A program made the position numbers and the translations under genes. From CAYQDF01 sp964416175 (lineage in GTDB: Bacteria > Chloroflexota > Anaerolineae > Anaerolineales > UBA4823): 12,380 bases of DNA. The stretch covers positions 1 through 12,380 of the forward strand of contig CAYQDF010000093.1 in assembly GCA_964416175.1 (NCBI GenBank). The letters are read 5' to 3'. Shown one piece after another: positions 6,487 through 12,380 of this stretch (position 1 is its first letter; every line of letters starts with the position of its first letter). The notes beneath the pieces are model-generated. The model searched no databases. It saw nothing but the letters and a program-made list of their open reading frames with translations, and had not been told where the DNA came from.

Positions 6487-8600
6487 AAACCGATCCCACG
6501 CTCCTGCCATTCTTTTCGCCCACCGGGGTTGTCATCGTCGGCGCTTCCCTCGATCCCACAAAACTGGGATACGGCCTGTCGCGCAACCTGGTGCAGAGCG
6601 GCTACCGGGGCGCGATCCATTTCGTCAATCTCAAGGGCGGGAACCTGCTCGGGAGACGTGTTTACCAGGTCGTCGCGGATGTGCCTGACCCGGTAGACCT
6701 GGCGGTGCTCCTCATCCCCGCGCCTTCCGTCCCGGAGGCGATCGCGGCCTGCGGCAGGCGCGGCATCCGGGCAGTTATCGTCGCCTCCGGCGGGTTTCGT
6801 GAGACTGGGCCGGAGGGGGCCGCGCTCGAAGCGCGCTGCCTGGAAGTTGCCCGCCATTCTGGAGTGCGCCTGCTCGGACCGAACTGCATTGGCCTGATCG
6901 ACACGCACCTGCCGATCGATACCACCTTTCTGTCGCCTCCCGGACCGACCCCGGGCGACGTGGCGTTCCTGTCTCATTCCGGGGCGATCTGCGCCGCGGT
7001 GATCGACTGGGCGCGCGGGCAGGGATTTGGCCTGTCCCGCCTGGCCAGCCTGGGCAACCAGGTCGACGTCACCGAGACGGATTTGCTGGCACCGGTGGCC
7101 GACGACCCCTATACGCGGGTGATCACCCTTTATCTCGAGGGTGTCAGTGATGGGCGCCGTTTTGTCGAACAGGCGCGGGAAGTGACGCGGCGCAAGCCGG
7201 TGGTGGCCCTCAAGGTCGGACGCTTCGACAGCGGACGGCGAGCTGTGGCTTCTCATACCGGGGCGCTGGCAGGGAGAGAAGCGGCGTTCAACGCGGCATT
7301 TCGCCGGGCGGGCGTCATCCGTGCGGATACGACTGAGGAACTCTTCGATTGGGCGCGCGCCCTCGCCTGGTGCCCCCTGCCGGAAGGGCGAGCGGTAGCC
7401 GTCTTGACCAACGCCGGCGGACCGGGCGTGACTGCCGCAGACGCCCTCGAGGCAGAGGGCCTGCGTCTGGCTGAATTGAGCGATGCGACCAGGCAGTCGC
7501 TGAGAAATATCCTGGAACCCGCGGCAAGCCTCAGCAACCCTGTGGATATGCTCGCTGCGGCGACTCCCCAGCAGTATGCTAACTGCCTGAAGATCCTGCT
7601 GGCGGATGAGGCCGTGCAAAGTGTGCTGGTGATCCTGCCGCCTCCGCCGATGCACACGGCGGGTGGCATCGCCAAGGCGATCATCCCGGTCATCTACACC
7701 GCCGAGAAACCCGTCGTGGTGGCGTTAATGGGTGAGCGGTTGATCCAGGAGGCAGTCGAGCACTTCCGCGCGGCTCACGTGCCTGAATACCGCTTCCCCG
7801 AGCGGGCGGCGGAAGCGCTGGCGGTCCTGGCTCGCCGGACCGAGTATCTTGCCTCTACGGAATCAAAGGTGAGTGAACTCCCTCCCGGGGTCGAAGCCTC
7901 CCGACAGGCTGTCCGTGCGATCCTGTCAAGCGCGCTGAGGTCTGGGATGCTGCCGACCACAGTAGCGTTTCGGATCCTGAAAGCCTATGGTATCCCGATC
8001 CTGGAGCCCTGCCTGGCGCGCGATCCCGAAGAAGCAGTCGAGCTCGCTGCTGGGGTGGGTTTTCCCGTCGCGCTCAAGATTGCGGCCCCGGAGATCAGCC
8101 ACAAATCAGAAGCCGGGGGAGTGCTCCTTCACCTGGACAGTCCGGAGGCTGTTAGAGCTGGATTCAACACGGTCCAGTCGAATTGTCGGCAATCCTTTCC
8201 CGAAATCGAACCAGAGGGCGTCTATGTTCAACGGATGCTTCACGACGGCCAGGAGGTGATCGTCGGCGCCGTCCTGGATCCCCAGTTCGGTCCGCTTGTC
8301 ATGTTTGGGTCTGGGGGTCTGGAGGTGGAGGGGCTGAGGGACGTCAGCTTCGCGCTGGCGCCCCTGTCGCGCACGGAAGCTGCCGCGCTGCTGGACGAGA
8401 CCTGGGCTGGCAGGCGGCTCTCTGGCTACCGCAGCCTGGAACCCGCCGACAGGGATGCCGTCCTTGACATCATCCTGCGTTTAGGGCAGCTCTCTGCTGA
8501 TTTCCCGCAGCTCAGCGAGATCGAGATCAACCCTCTGCGTGTCCTGAGCGAGGGTTCGGGCGCGTATGCTCTCGATGTGCGCGCATCCCTCGCGAGTTAA
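6483..8600 (+). CDS. Acyl-CoA (acetyl-CoA) synthetase, ADP/NDP-forming, fused alpha and beta units
   Basis: A 705-residue enzyme that converts acyl-CoA, ADP and phosphate to acid, CoA and ATP (reversible), giving substrate-level ATP in fermenting cells. The N-terminus is a CoA-binding Rossmann domain (~5-135, starting VVIVGAS). Succinyl-CoA-ligase-like domains follow (~150-400), with LGPNCIGL and the catalytic phospho-histidine in SHTGALAG (H258, almost the same number as the Pyrococcus alpha-subunit histidine). A C-terminal ATP-grasp domain (~485-700) carries the second histidine in SHKSEAGG (H540). The two subunits of the archaeal enzyme are thus fused in the alpha-beta order common in bacteria. 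The start ATG overlaps the GH36 stop as ATGA, with GGAGG at 6468-6472 inside the upstream gene. Acetyl-CoA is the commonest substrate; branched or aryl acyl-CoA is possible. Protein lysine acetyltransferase fusions share this core, but no GNAT domain is present. Confidence 0.93.
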   Translation: MKTDPTLLPFFSPTGVVIVGASLDPTKLGYGLSRNLVQSGYRGAIHFVNLKGGNLLGRRVYQVVADVPDPVDLAVLLIPAPSVPEAIAACGRRGIRAVIVASGGFRETGPEGAALEARCLEVARHSGVRLLGPNCIGLIDTHLPIDTTFLSPPGPTPGDVAFLSHSGAICAAVIDWARGQGFGLSRLASLGNQVDVTETDLLAPVADDPYTRVITLYLEGVSDGRRFVEQAREVTRRKPVVALKVGRFDSGRRAVASHTGALAGREAAFNAAFRRAGVIRADTTEELFDWARALAWCPLPEGRAVAVLTNAGGPGVTAADALEAEGLRLAELSDATRQSLRNILEPAASLSNPVDMLAAATPQQYANCLKILLADEAVQSVLVILPPPPMHTAGGIAKAIIPVIYTAEKPVVVALMGERLIQEAVEHFRAAHVPEYRFPERAAEALAVLARRTEYLASTESKVSELPPGVEASRQAVRAILSSALRSGMLPTTVAFRILKAYGIPILEPCLARDPEEAVELAAGVGFPVALKIAAPEISHKSEAGGVLLHLDSPEAVRAGFNTVQSNCRQSFPEIEPEGVYVQRMLHDGQEVIVGAVLDPQFGPLVMFGSGGLEVEGLRDVSFALAPLSRTEAAALLDETWAGRRLSGYRSLEPADRDAVLDIILRLGQLSADFPQLSEIEINPLRVLSEGSGAYALDVRASLAS

Positions 8601-8603
8601 CTC
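8594..8603. repeat. Ten-base palindrome holding both stop codons of convergent genes
   Basis: GAGTTAACTC is a perfect palindrome. The plus-strand stop TAA occupies 8598-8600 and the minus-strand stop TAA occupies 8599-8597, so the two genes overlap by four bases and both end with an AGT serine codon before TAA. It is too short to act as a terminator stem. Confidence 0.9.
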
Positions 8604-9700
8604 ACATCCAGGCCCTCTATCACCAGCATCAGCTGGCGCAGGCCTTGAGCGAGTGGTCTGGTGTAGATGAATTCATCCAACGTGTGCGCGCCGCTCCCCC
8701 TGGTCAGCCCCAAACAGACTGCCGGAAACCCATAGCTCAGTGGGACATTCGCGTCGGTGGAACCGATGTTATATTTGGGCTGGATGCCAACTGCCTCCAG
8801 GGCGCGGCTGGCGAGCAGGACCAACGGGTGGTCGGAGGGGATCTCACCCACCGGGCGATCCCCGATCAACGCCGATTGCGCCCGGACGCCAGGCCGGTTC
8901 AGGCGGGCGACCAGGTGTTCGACCTGGGCGGAAAGCTCTTTGAGCTCCTGAAGCCTCTCTGAACGCAGATCGAGCTCCAGCGCAGCTTCTGGGGCAATGG
9001 TGTTGACGGAGATTCCTCCGGTGATGACGCCCACATTCAAGGTGGTGCGGGGTTGTTCGGGGAGGGGGATGCCGAGCAGCTGGTTCGCCAGGATCACGAG
9101 TTCATGCACGGCGGAGGGTTGACCGAAGTTCACCCACGAGTGCCCGCCGGGTGTCTGAACGGTGATTTGGTAACGGCGCACGCCCAGCCCGCGGTGATAG
9201 ATTTGGCCCAGGGCCATCCCTTCGAGCACGATGTAAGCTCTGGGTTTGCCGCCAAAGCGATTGACGACCGCCCGCATCCCCCGCAGGTCTCCGCGGCCTT
9301 CTTCTCCCACGTTGGCCACCAGCCAGACATCGTGATTCAGGCGGTTGCCGCGGTTCTTCACCAACCAGACAAAGCCGATCAAGCCTGCCAGACCGACGGC
9401 GTTGTCGCCGATCCCGGCGCCGACGATCCTGTCTGCGAGGCGCCTGACCTGAAGGGGAGTATTATCCGGGAAGACGGTATCGAGATGCGCGGAGAGGACA
9501 ATGGGTGAAGCCGAGGACCGCCCCAGTATGCGTGCGTATACGTTTCCGGTCCCATCCTGTGAGATGTCCGAAAGACCTTCTTCCCGATAGCGCTCGGCGA
9601 TGAAACCGGCTCGTGCCGCCTCAGAGAAGGTTGGCGCCGGGATCTGCTGGATGCAGATCGCCAGGTCGATCACGCGTTCGAGGGTCTCCGGCTCCAGCAT
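8597..9700 (-). CDS. M20-family metallopeptidase/amidohydrolase
   Basis: A 367-residue dinuclear zinc hydrolase of the M20 family (ArgE/DapE/CPG2/PepT group), which removes amino-acid or acyl groups from small peptides and N-acyl compounds in the cytoplasm. The metal site is complete: H72 and catalytic D74 in SAHLDTVFP, bridging D99 in GIGDNAVG, catalytic and ligand glutamates E133-E134 in NVGEEGRG, E160 in YIVLEG, and H339 in GAHTLDEF. The dimerisation (lid) domain starts near GGHSWV (H187). No signal peptide is seen. It starts 3 bases after the sugar-kinase gene, with GGGAGG (9714-9709) lying inside the last codons of that gene, so the two are translated from one transcript. The substrate is not predictable within M20; PepT-like tripeptidase or N-acyl-amino-acid amidohydrolase are the obvious options. 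Confidence 0.93.
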   Translation of the reverse strand: MLEPETLERVIDLAICIQQIPAPTFSEAARAGFIAERYREEGLSDISQDGTGNVYARILGRSSASPIVLSAHLDTVFPDNTPLQVRRLADRIVGAGIGDNAVGLAGLIGFVWLVKNRGNRLNHDVWLVANVGEEGRGDLRGMRAVVNRFGGKPRAYIVLEGMALGQIYHRGLGVRRYQITVQTPGGHSWVNFGQPSAVHELVILANQLLGIPLPEQPRTTLNVGVITGGISVNTIAPEAALELDLRSERLQELKELSAQVEHLVARLNRPGVRAQSALIGDRPVGEIPSDHPLVLLASRALEAVGIQPKYNIGSTDANVPLSYGFPAVCLGLTRGSGAHTLDEFIYTRPLAQGLRQLMLVIEGLDVS

Positions 9701-9703
9701 GCC

Positions 9704-10732
9704 TTAAACCTCCCGGGCGAGCTGGCGGAGCGCCTCGAGGCGGGCGTGAGCCAACCCCGGGAGGGCATCCATCGCGTAGAATGGCCCATCCCCCTGCAAT
9801 GCCAGCGAAGCCGAGATGTTCCCAAACAGAGCGGCCTGTAGGGGATCGGAGGTTTTCCGGAGGCCCGCCAGGAAACCACCACAATAGGCATCACCCGTCC
9901 CGGTAGGATCGACCGATTGGACCGGGTAAGATGGGATCTCCCAGCGCCTGCGGGATGCGGCATCGAAGACGAGCTGGCCTCGCTCGCCCCGCTTGATTAC
10001 AACGATCTGGCATCCGTATGCAGCAATCGCTTCAGCCATCTCCCATAAATCACTCGATCTCCCATGAAACAGACTGCGGGTTTCCTCTTCGGAGGGCAGG
10101 AAAGCTGTCAAGCCGGTGATCAGTGAAGGAATGTCGTCCCAAAAAGTGGAATTCATATAGCCCGGCGAGGGATCGAGGGTGACCAGGTTAAAGCCCGCCT
10201 GCCGCAGGACTGCCGGCAACAGGGTATGGGTCAGATAATCCAGAGGGCAGATATGGGCAGCTGAAGCTTTCAAATAGACCGGTATCAGGTCACTCTGGCG
10301 GATGGAGGTCGAATTCAGCCGGCTCCGGCTGTCCGTCGTGCTGGACCTGTGCTGGTACCCGATCAGGCTTTTCGGGAATGGTTGTCCAATCTTCGCAAAG
10401 CTGGCTACTGGGTCTTCATTGGAGAGGGGAGGCATTTCCAGGAAAGAAACAAAAGCCCTCAGGTCGACTGGCTGAGGGAGGACGTGGACACCGCGGACAT
10501 CGATCCCGCGCTGCGCAAATCTCTCGAGCCATTCCTGAGGATAATCGAGACCCACTCGCGCGACGATCCCTGGCGGGGGGGATGGCTCCCAGACTGCCAA
10601 TCCGCCAGCGGCGTAGATCGCATTACCACCGGGTACATCGATGCGGGTATTCCGGTCGGGCAGGATGATGAAATCCCGCCTGAGCTGCCCGGCGATGATA
10701 AACTGCGGAAACTGGCTCTCGGAAGTATCCAC
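9704..10732 (-). CDS. PfkB-family carbohydrate kinase
   Basis: A 342-residue sugar or nucleoside kinase of the PfkB/ribokinase family. It transfers phosphate from ATP to a sugar hydroxyl in the cytoplasm. The early glycine motif PGGNAIYAAGG (residues ~34-44) and the late signature DPTGTGDAYCGG, with GTGD at 278-281 and catalytic base D281, are both intact. TLDPSPGYM (~185-193) and the LPSEEET segment (~212-218) match the family's middle section. The substrate is unknown. The chosen start is the GTG at 10732-10730 because a perfect TATAAT ends seven bases upstream of it on the same strand, so the transcript would begin at the GTG itself. An in-frame ATG at 10756 lies upstream of that -10 box and has no ribosome binding site. 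The gene is first in a two-gene unit with the M20 hydrolase. Confidence 0.88.
   Translation of the reverse strand: MDTSESQFPQFIIAGQLRRDFIILPDRNTRIDVPGGNAIYAAGGLAVWEPSPPPGIVARVGLDYPQEWLERFAQRGIDVRGVHVLPQPVDLRAFVSFLEMPPLSNEDPVASFAKIGQPFPKSLIGYQHRSSTTDSRSRLNSTSIRQSDLIPVYLKASAAHICPLDYLTHTLLPAVLRQAGFNLVTLDPSPGYMNSTFWDDIPSLITGLTAFLPSEEETRSLFHGRSSDLWEMAEAIAAYGCQIVVIKRGERGQLVFDAASRRRWEIPSYPVQSVDPTGTGDAYCGGFLAGLRKTSDPLQAALFGNISASLALQGDGPFYAMDALPGLAHARLEALRQLAREV
9709..9714 (-). promoter_or_regulatory. Ribosome binding site GGGAGG inside the end of the sugar-kinase gene
   Basis: On the minus strand GGGAGG spans 9714-9709, eight bases before the M20 ATG at 9700. It lies within the last sense codons of the PfkB gene, which ties translation of the two genes together. 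Confidence 0.8.
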
Positions 10733-10738
10733 ACGAAA

Positions 10739-10744
10739 ATTATA
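10739..10744 (-). promoter_or_regulatory. -10 box of the sugar-kinase/M20 operon, leaderless-type
   Basis: TATAAT read on the minus strand occupies 10744-10739. Six bases separate it from the in-frame GTG at 10732, so the expected transcription start is the first base of the start codon. At a 17-base spacing the -35 would be TTCCTT (10767-10762), a poor match to TTGACA. Confidence 0.65.
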
Positions 10745-10816
10745 CGTCAGGAACATGCTTAAAGGAATTGCAAGGCCGGATTGGCGAGAGGACCGCCTGA
10801 CCAGCGGCGAACCATG

Positions 10817-10822
10817 TATAAT
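10817..10822 (+). promoter_or_regulatory. -10 box of the UbiA/mevalonate-kinase operon, leaderless-type
   Basis: TATAAT occupies 10817-10822. Seven bases separate it from the in-frame GTG at 10830, so transcription is expected to start at that GTG. The bases at a 17-base spacing (10794-10799) do not resemble a -35. The sequence after the box (TATAATTCTCG) resembles that after the opposing box (TATAATTTTCG). Confidence 0.65.
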
Positions 10823-10829
10823 TCTCGGC

Positions 10830-11711
10830 GTGAACGGACAGCCTCTCCTGGCTCTGATCAAGACCATGCGCCCACGCCAGTGGGTGAAGAACGTGCTGAT
10901 CTTCACTGCTCTCGTCTTCGATGGGCAGCTGGGGGATCTGTCTGCCTTTTCGCGGGTGTTGGCTGGTTTCGTTCTGTTTTGCCTGGTCTCCAGCTCGGTT
11001 TACCTTTTGAACGATATCGCCGACCTAGAAGCGGACCGTTCTCATCCTGAAAAACGCAACCGGCCTCTGGCTTCTGGGCAGCTCTCTGTATCCCTGGCGC
11101 GTGTGTCGGCGGTCTTGCTCCTCGCGATCTCCTTGATTCTGGCTTATCTCCTGGCCCCGCCTTTTTTTGCATTGCTGCTGCTGTACTGGTTGGTTAACCT
11201 GGGATATTCCCGGTGGTTGAAACACGCCGTCATCCTCGACGTGTTCGTCCTGGCGAGCTTTTACGTGCTGCGCGTCGTCGCTGGTTTAACTTTGATCGTG
11301 GTGGCCCGGTTTTCTCCGTGGCTCTTCGTCGTCACGACCCTCCTGGCGCTGTTTATCGGCTTCGGAAAACGTCGTGCGGAGCTGGCATTGCTGGCGGGGA
11401 ATGCTTACAACCACCGCCGGGTGCTCGAAGGTTACACCATCCCGCTCCTGGATCAATACCTGACCATCGTCTCTGCCACCACGATAGCGGCGTACAGTCT
11501 GTATACCTTCTCGGCCCCAAATCTCCCGGAAAACCATTTCATGATGCTGACCATCCCTTTTGCCATCTACGGCATTCTGCGCTACCTTTACCTGGTTCAG
11601 ATCAAACAGGTAGGCGGCGCGCCGGAGGAAGAACTGCTGGCCGATCGCCCGCTGCAGGTGGCCTTCCTCTTCTGGGGGCTCTCGGTCGTGGTCATCCTGT
11701 ATCTTTTTTAA
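10830..11711 (+). CDS. UbiA-family polyprenyl-phosphate phosphoribosyltransferase-like membrane enzyme
   Basis: A 293-residue multi-pass membrane protein of the UbiA superfamily, subgroup of decaprenyl-phosphate phosphoribosyltransferase (the actinobacterial enzyme joins PRPP to decaprenyl phosphate for arabinan donors). The first Asp motif is NDIADLEAD (N61, D62, D65, D69), followed by the subgroup's KRNRPLASG. The second region is DVFVLASFYVLRVVAG (D137), and FGKRRAEL (K180) is also typical of this subgroup rather than of quinone-type UbiA. About nine hydrophobic helices are visible. The start is taken as GTG 10830, which removes an unlikely N-terminal extension reaching back to 10641 and fits the usual length of about 290. 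No Shine-Dalgarno precedes it; a TATAAT lies seven bases upstream. The gene is followed after 6 bases by mevalonate kinase. The acceptor lipid and the use of PRPP are inferred from family resemblance. Confidence 0.87.
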   Translation: MNGQPLLALIKTMRPRQWVKNVLIFTALVFDGQLGDLSAFSRVLAGFVLFCLVSSSVYLLNDIADLEADRSHPEKRNRPLASGQLSVSLARVSAVLLLAISLILAYLLAPPFFALLLLYWLVNLGYSRWLKHAVILDVFVLASFYVLRVVAGLTLIVVARFSPWLFVVTTLLALFIGFGKRRAELALLAGNAYNHRRVLEGYTIPLLDQYLTIVSATTIAAYSLYTFSAPNLPENHFMMLTIPFAIYGILRYLYLVQIKQVGGAPEEELLADRPLQVAFLFWGLSVVVILYLF

Positions 11712-11717
11712 ACTGGC

Positions 11718-12380
11718 ATGCCGGTCATCTCAGCCTCTGCGCCTGGCAAGGTGATCCTGTTGGGGGAACACGCCGTTGTGTATGGGGAGCCAGCCATCGC
11801 GGTACCGGTGGAACAGGTGCGCGCCCGGGTGATGGTCTCGCCGGAACCGCGCCGACCGCCAGGCCAGGTGCGCCTCCAGGCGCCTGGGATCGGCCTGGAT
11901 TCGACGCTGGAGGAGATCTCCCCAGCCCATCCGCTCGCCCGCGCGGTTGCTCTGGTAATGGAGGAGCTGGGAATTTCTCGCCCACCCGCCATGACCATCC
12001 GAGTAACGTCGACGATCCCGGTGGCTGCCGGCCTGGGTTCTGGAGCTGCAGTCTCCGTTGCCCTGCTCCGGGCGCTCTCGGAGTTCCTGGGTCATCCTCT
12101 TTCCCAGCGGCGGGTATCCGAACTGGCTTTCGAAGTCGAGAAAATACACCATGGGACGCCTTCCGGGGTAGATAACACCGTGATCACCTACAACAAGCCG
12201 GTCTATTTCATCCGGGGAGGATCTCATCTTGAAAACCGGATCGAGACGGTATCGATCGGCGAGGCGTTCCACCTGGTGATCGCGAATACGGGCGTACCGA
12301 GCCCAACCGGCCAGATCGTCGGAGAAGTCGCGGTGGACGACGAGCAGGTCGACGAGCAGCAGCACCCCGATGACGGCGAG
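11718..12380 (+). CDS. mvk: Mevalonate kinase (GHMP kinase family), 3' end cut by window
   Basis: The first 221 residues of a GHMP-family kinase that phosphorylates mevalonate with ATP, an early step to isopentenyl diphosphate. The N-terminus APGKVILLGEHAVVYG (K11, E17) is diagnostic for mevalonate kinase. The ATP-binding glycine loop PVAAGLGSGAAVS lies at 101-113, and HHGTPSGVDNT carries the catalytic aspartate D152. ANTGVPSPTGQIVGEV near 190-205 is also a family segment. The ATG lies 6 bases after the UbiA stop with no ribosome binding site, so it probably depends on translational coupling. The upstream in-frame codon is the UbiA stop, so no earlier start exists. The last 17 or so residues to the edge are Asp/Glu/Gln-rich and do not look like the helix expected there. 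The complete protein would be about 310-330 residues. Confidence 0.93.
   Translation, partial: MPVISASAPGKVILLGEHAVVYGEPAIAVPVEQVRARVMVSPEPRRPPGQVRLQAPGIGLDSTLEEISPAHPLARAVALVMEELGISRPPAMTIRVTSTIPVAAGLGSGAAVSVALLRALSEFLGHPLSQRRVSELAFEVEKIHHGTPSGVDNTVITYNKPVYFIRGGSHLENRIETVSIGEAFHLVIANTGVPSPTGQIVGEVAVDDEQVDEQQHPDDGE

Noticed and set aside
6477..7655. Long open frame on the minus strand (392 codons) opposite the acyl-CoA synthetase gene
   Set aside because: It is antisense to a strongly supported gene, is rich in Arg, Gln and His as expected of a GC-rich shadow frame, and has no recognisable domain.
10641..10829. N-terminal extension of the UbiA protein back to 10641
   Set aside because: It runs antisense through the start of the sugar-kinase gene, is not hydrophobic or family-like, and the GTG at 10830 gives the normal family length.
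10733..10906. Upstream ATG starts (10906 or 10756) for the sugar kinase
   Set aside because: They lie upstream of a perfect -10 box, lack a Shine-Dalgarno sequence, and the extension has no family resemblance; 10906 would also overlap the divergent UbiA gene.
11213..12175. Plus-strand open frame of 320 codons spanning the end of the UbiA gene and the mevalonate kinase gene
   Set aside because: It is out of frame with two clearly recognised genes; its translation is Pro/Gly/Arg-rich with no domain.
11730..12365. Minus-strand open frame opposite mevalonate kinase
   Set aside because: The opposite strand has all mevalonate kinase motifs in frame; this frame has no recognisable features.

Overview
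The window is about 12.4 kb of GC-rich bacterial chromosome, tightly packed with metabolic genes to the right of about position 745. The gene mix points to a member of the Chloroflexota, probably Anaerolineae-like: an archaeal-type mevalonate kinase, a one-chain ADP-forming acyl-CoA synthetase, a DprE-pathway-like UbiA prenyltransferase and apparently leaderless GTG starts. That placement is inference from gene content; there is no rRNA or marker gene here. I see no tRNA, rRNA, CRISPR array or insertion sequence.

Left edge (1-744): the first ~140 bases are visibly AT-richer and hold only the 3' tail of an unrecognised reading frame. Then come three short, strongly hydrophobic frames in three different phases, joined by GTGA stop/start overlaps. 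They are either a decayed membrane-protein gene or a chain of tiny membrane proteins. About 160 bases of non-coding DNA follow, probably carrying a promoter.

Plus-strand cluster (745-8600): a DinB-like protein, a PaaI-type hotdog thioesterase, a SulP anion transporter with STAS and cyclic-nucleotide-binding-like domains, a GH36 alpha-galactosidase-like enzyme and an ADP-forming acyl-CoA synthetase. Gaps are 23-65 bases, with an ATGA overlap between the last two, so they are probably co-transcribed. A sugar hydrolase, an ATP-yielding acyl-CoA synthetase, a thioesterase and an anion transporter suggest carbohydrate or organic-acid catabolism, but no single pathway is fixed by the sequence.

Minus-strand pair (10732-8597): a PfkB-family sugar kinase followed after 3 bases by an M20 metallopeptidase-like hydrolase. 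The M20 gene meets the acyl-CoA synthetase gene tail to tail; their stop codons share one TTAA inside a 10-base palindrome.

Right plus-strand operon (10830 to the edge): a UbiA-family polyprenyl-phosphate phosphoribosyltransferase-like membrane enzyme and, 6 bases later, a mevalonate kinase cut by the window edge. Together they look like an isoprenoid-lipid module. The 97-base divergent region between the kinase and UbiA genes has a perfect TATAAT on each strand, 6 or 7 bases before an in-frame GTG. This is the clearest regulatory signal in the window and implies two divergent leaderless transcripts.
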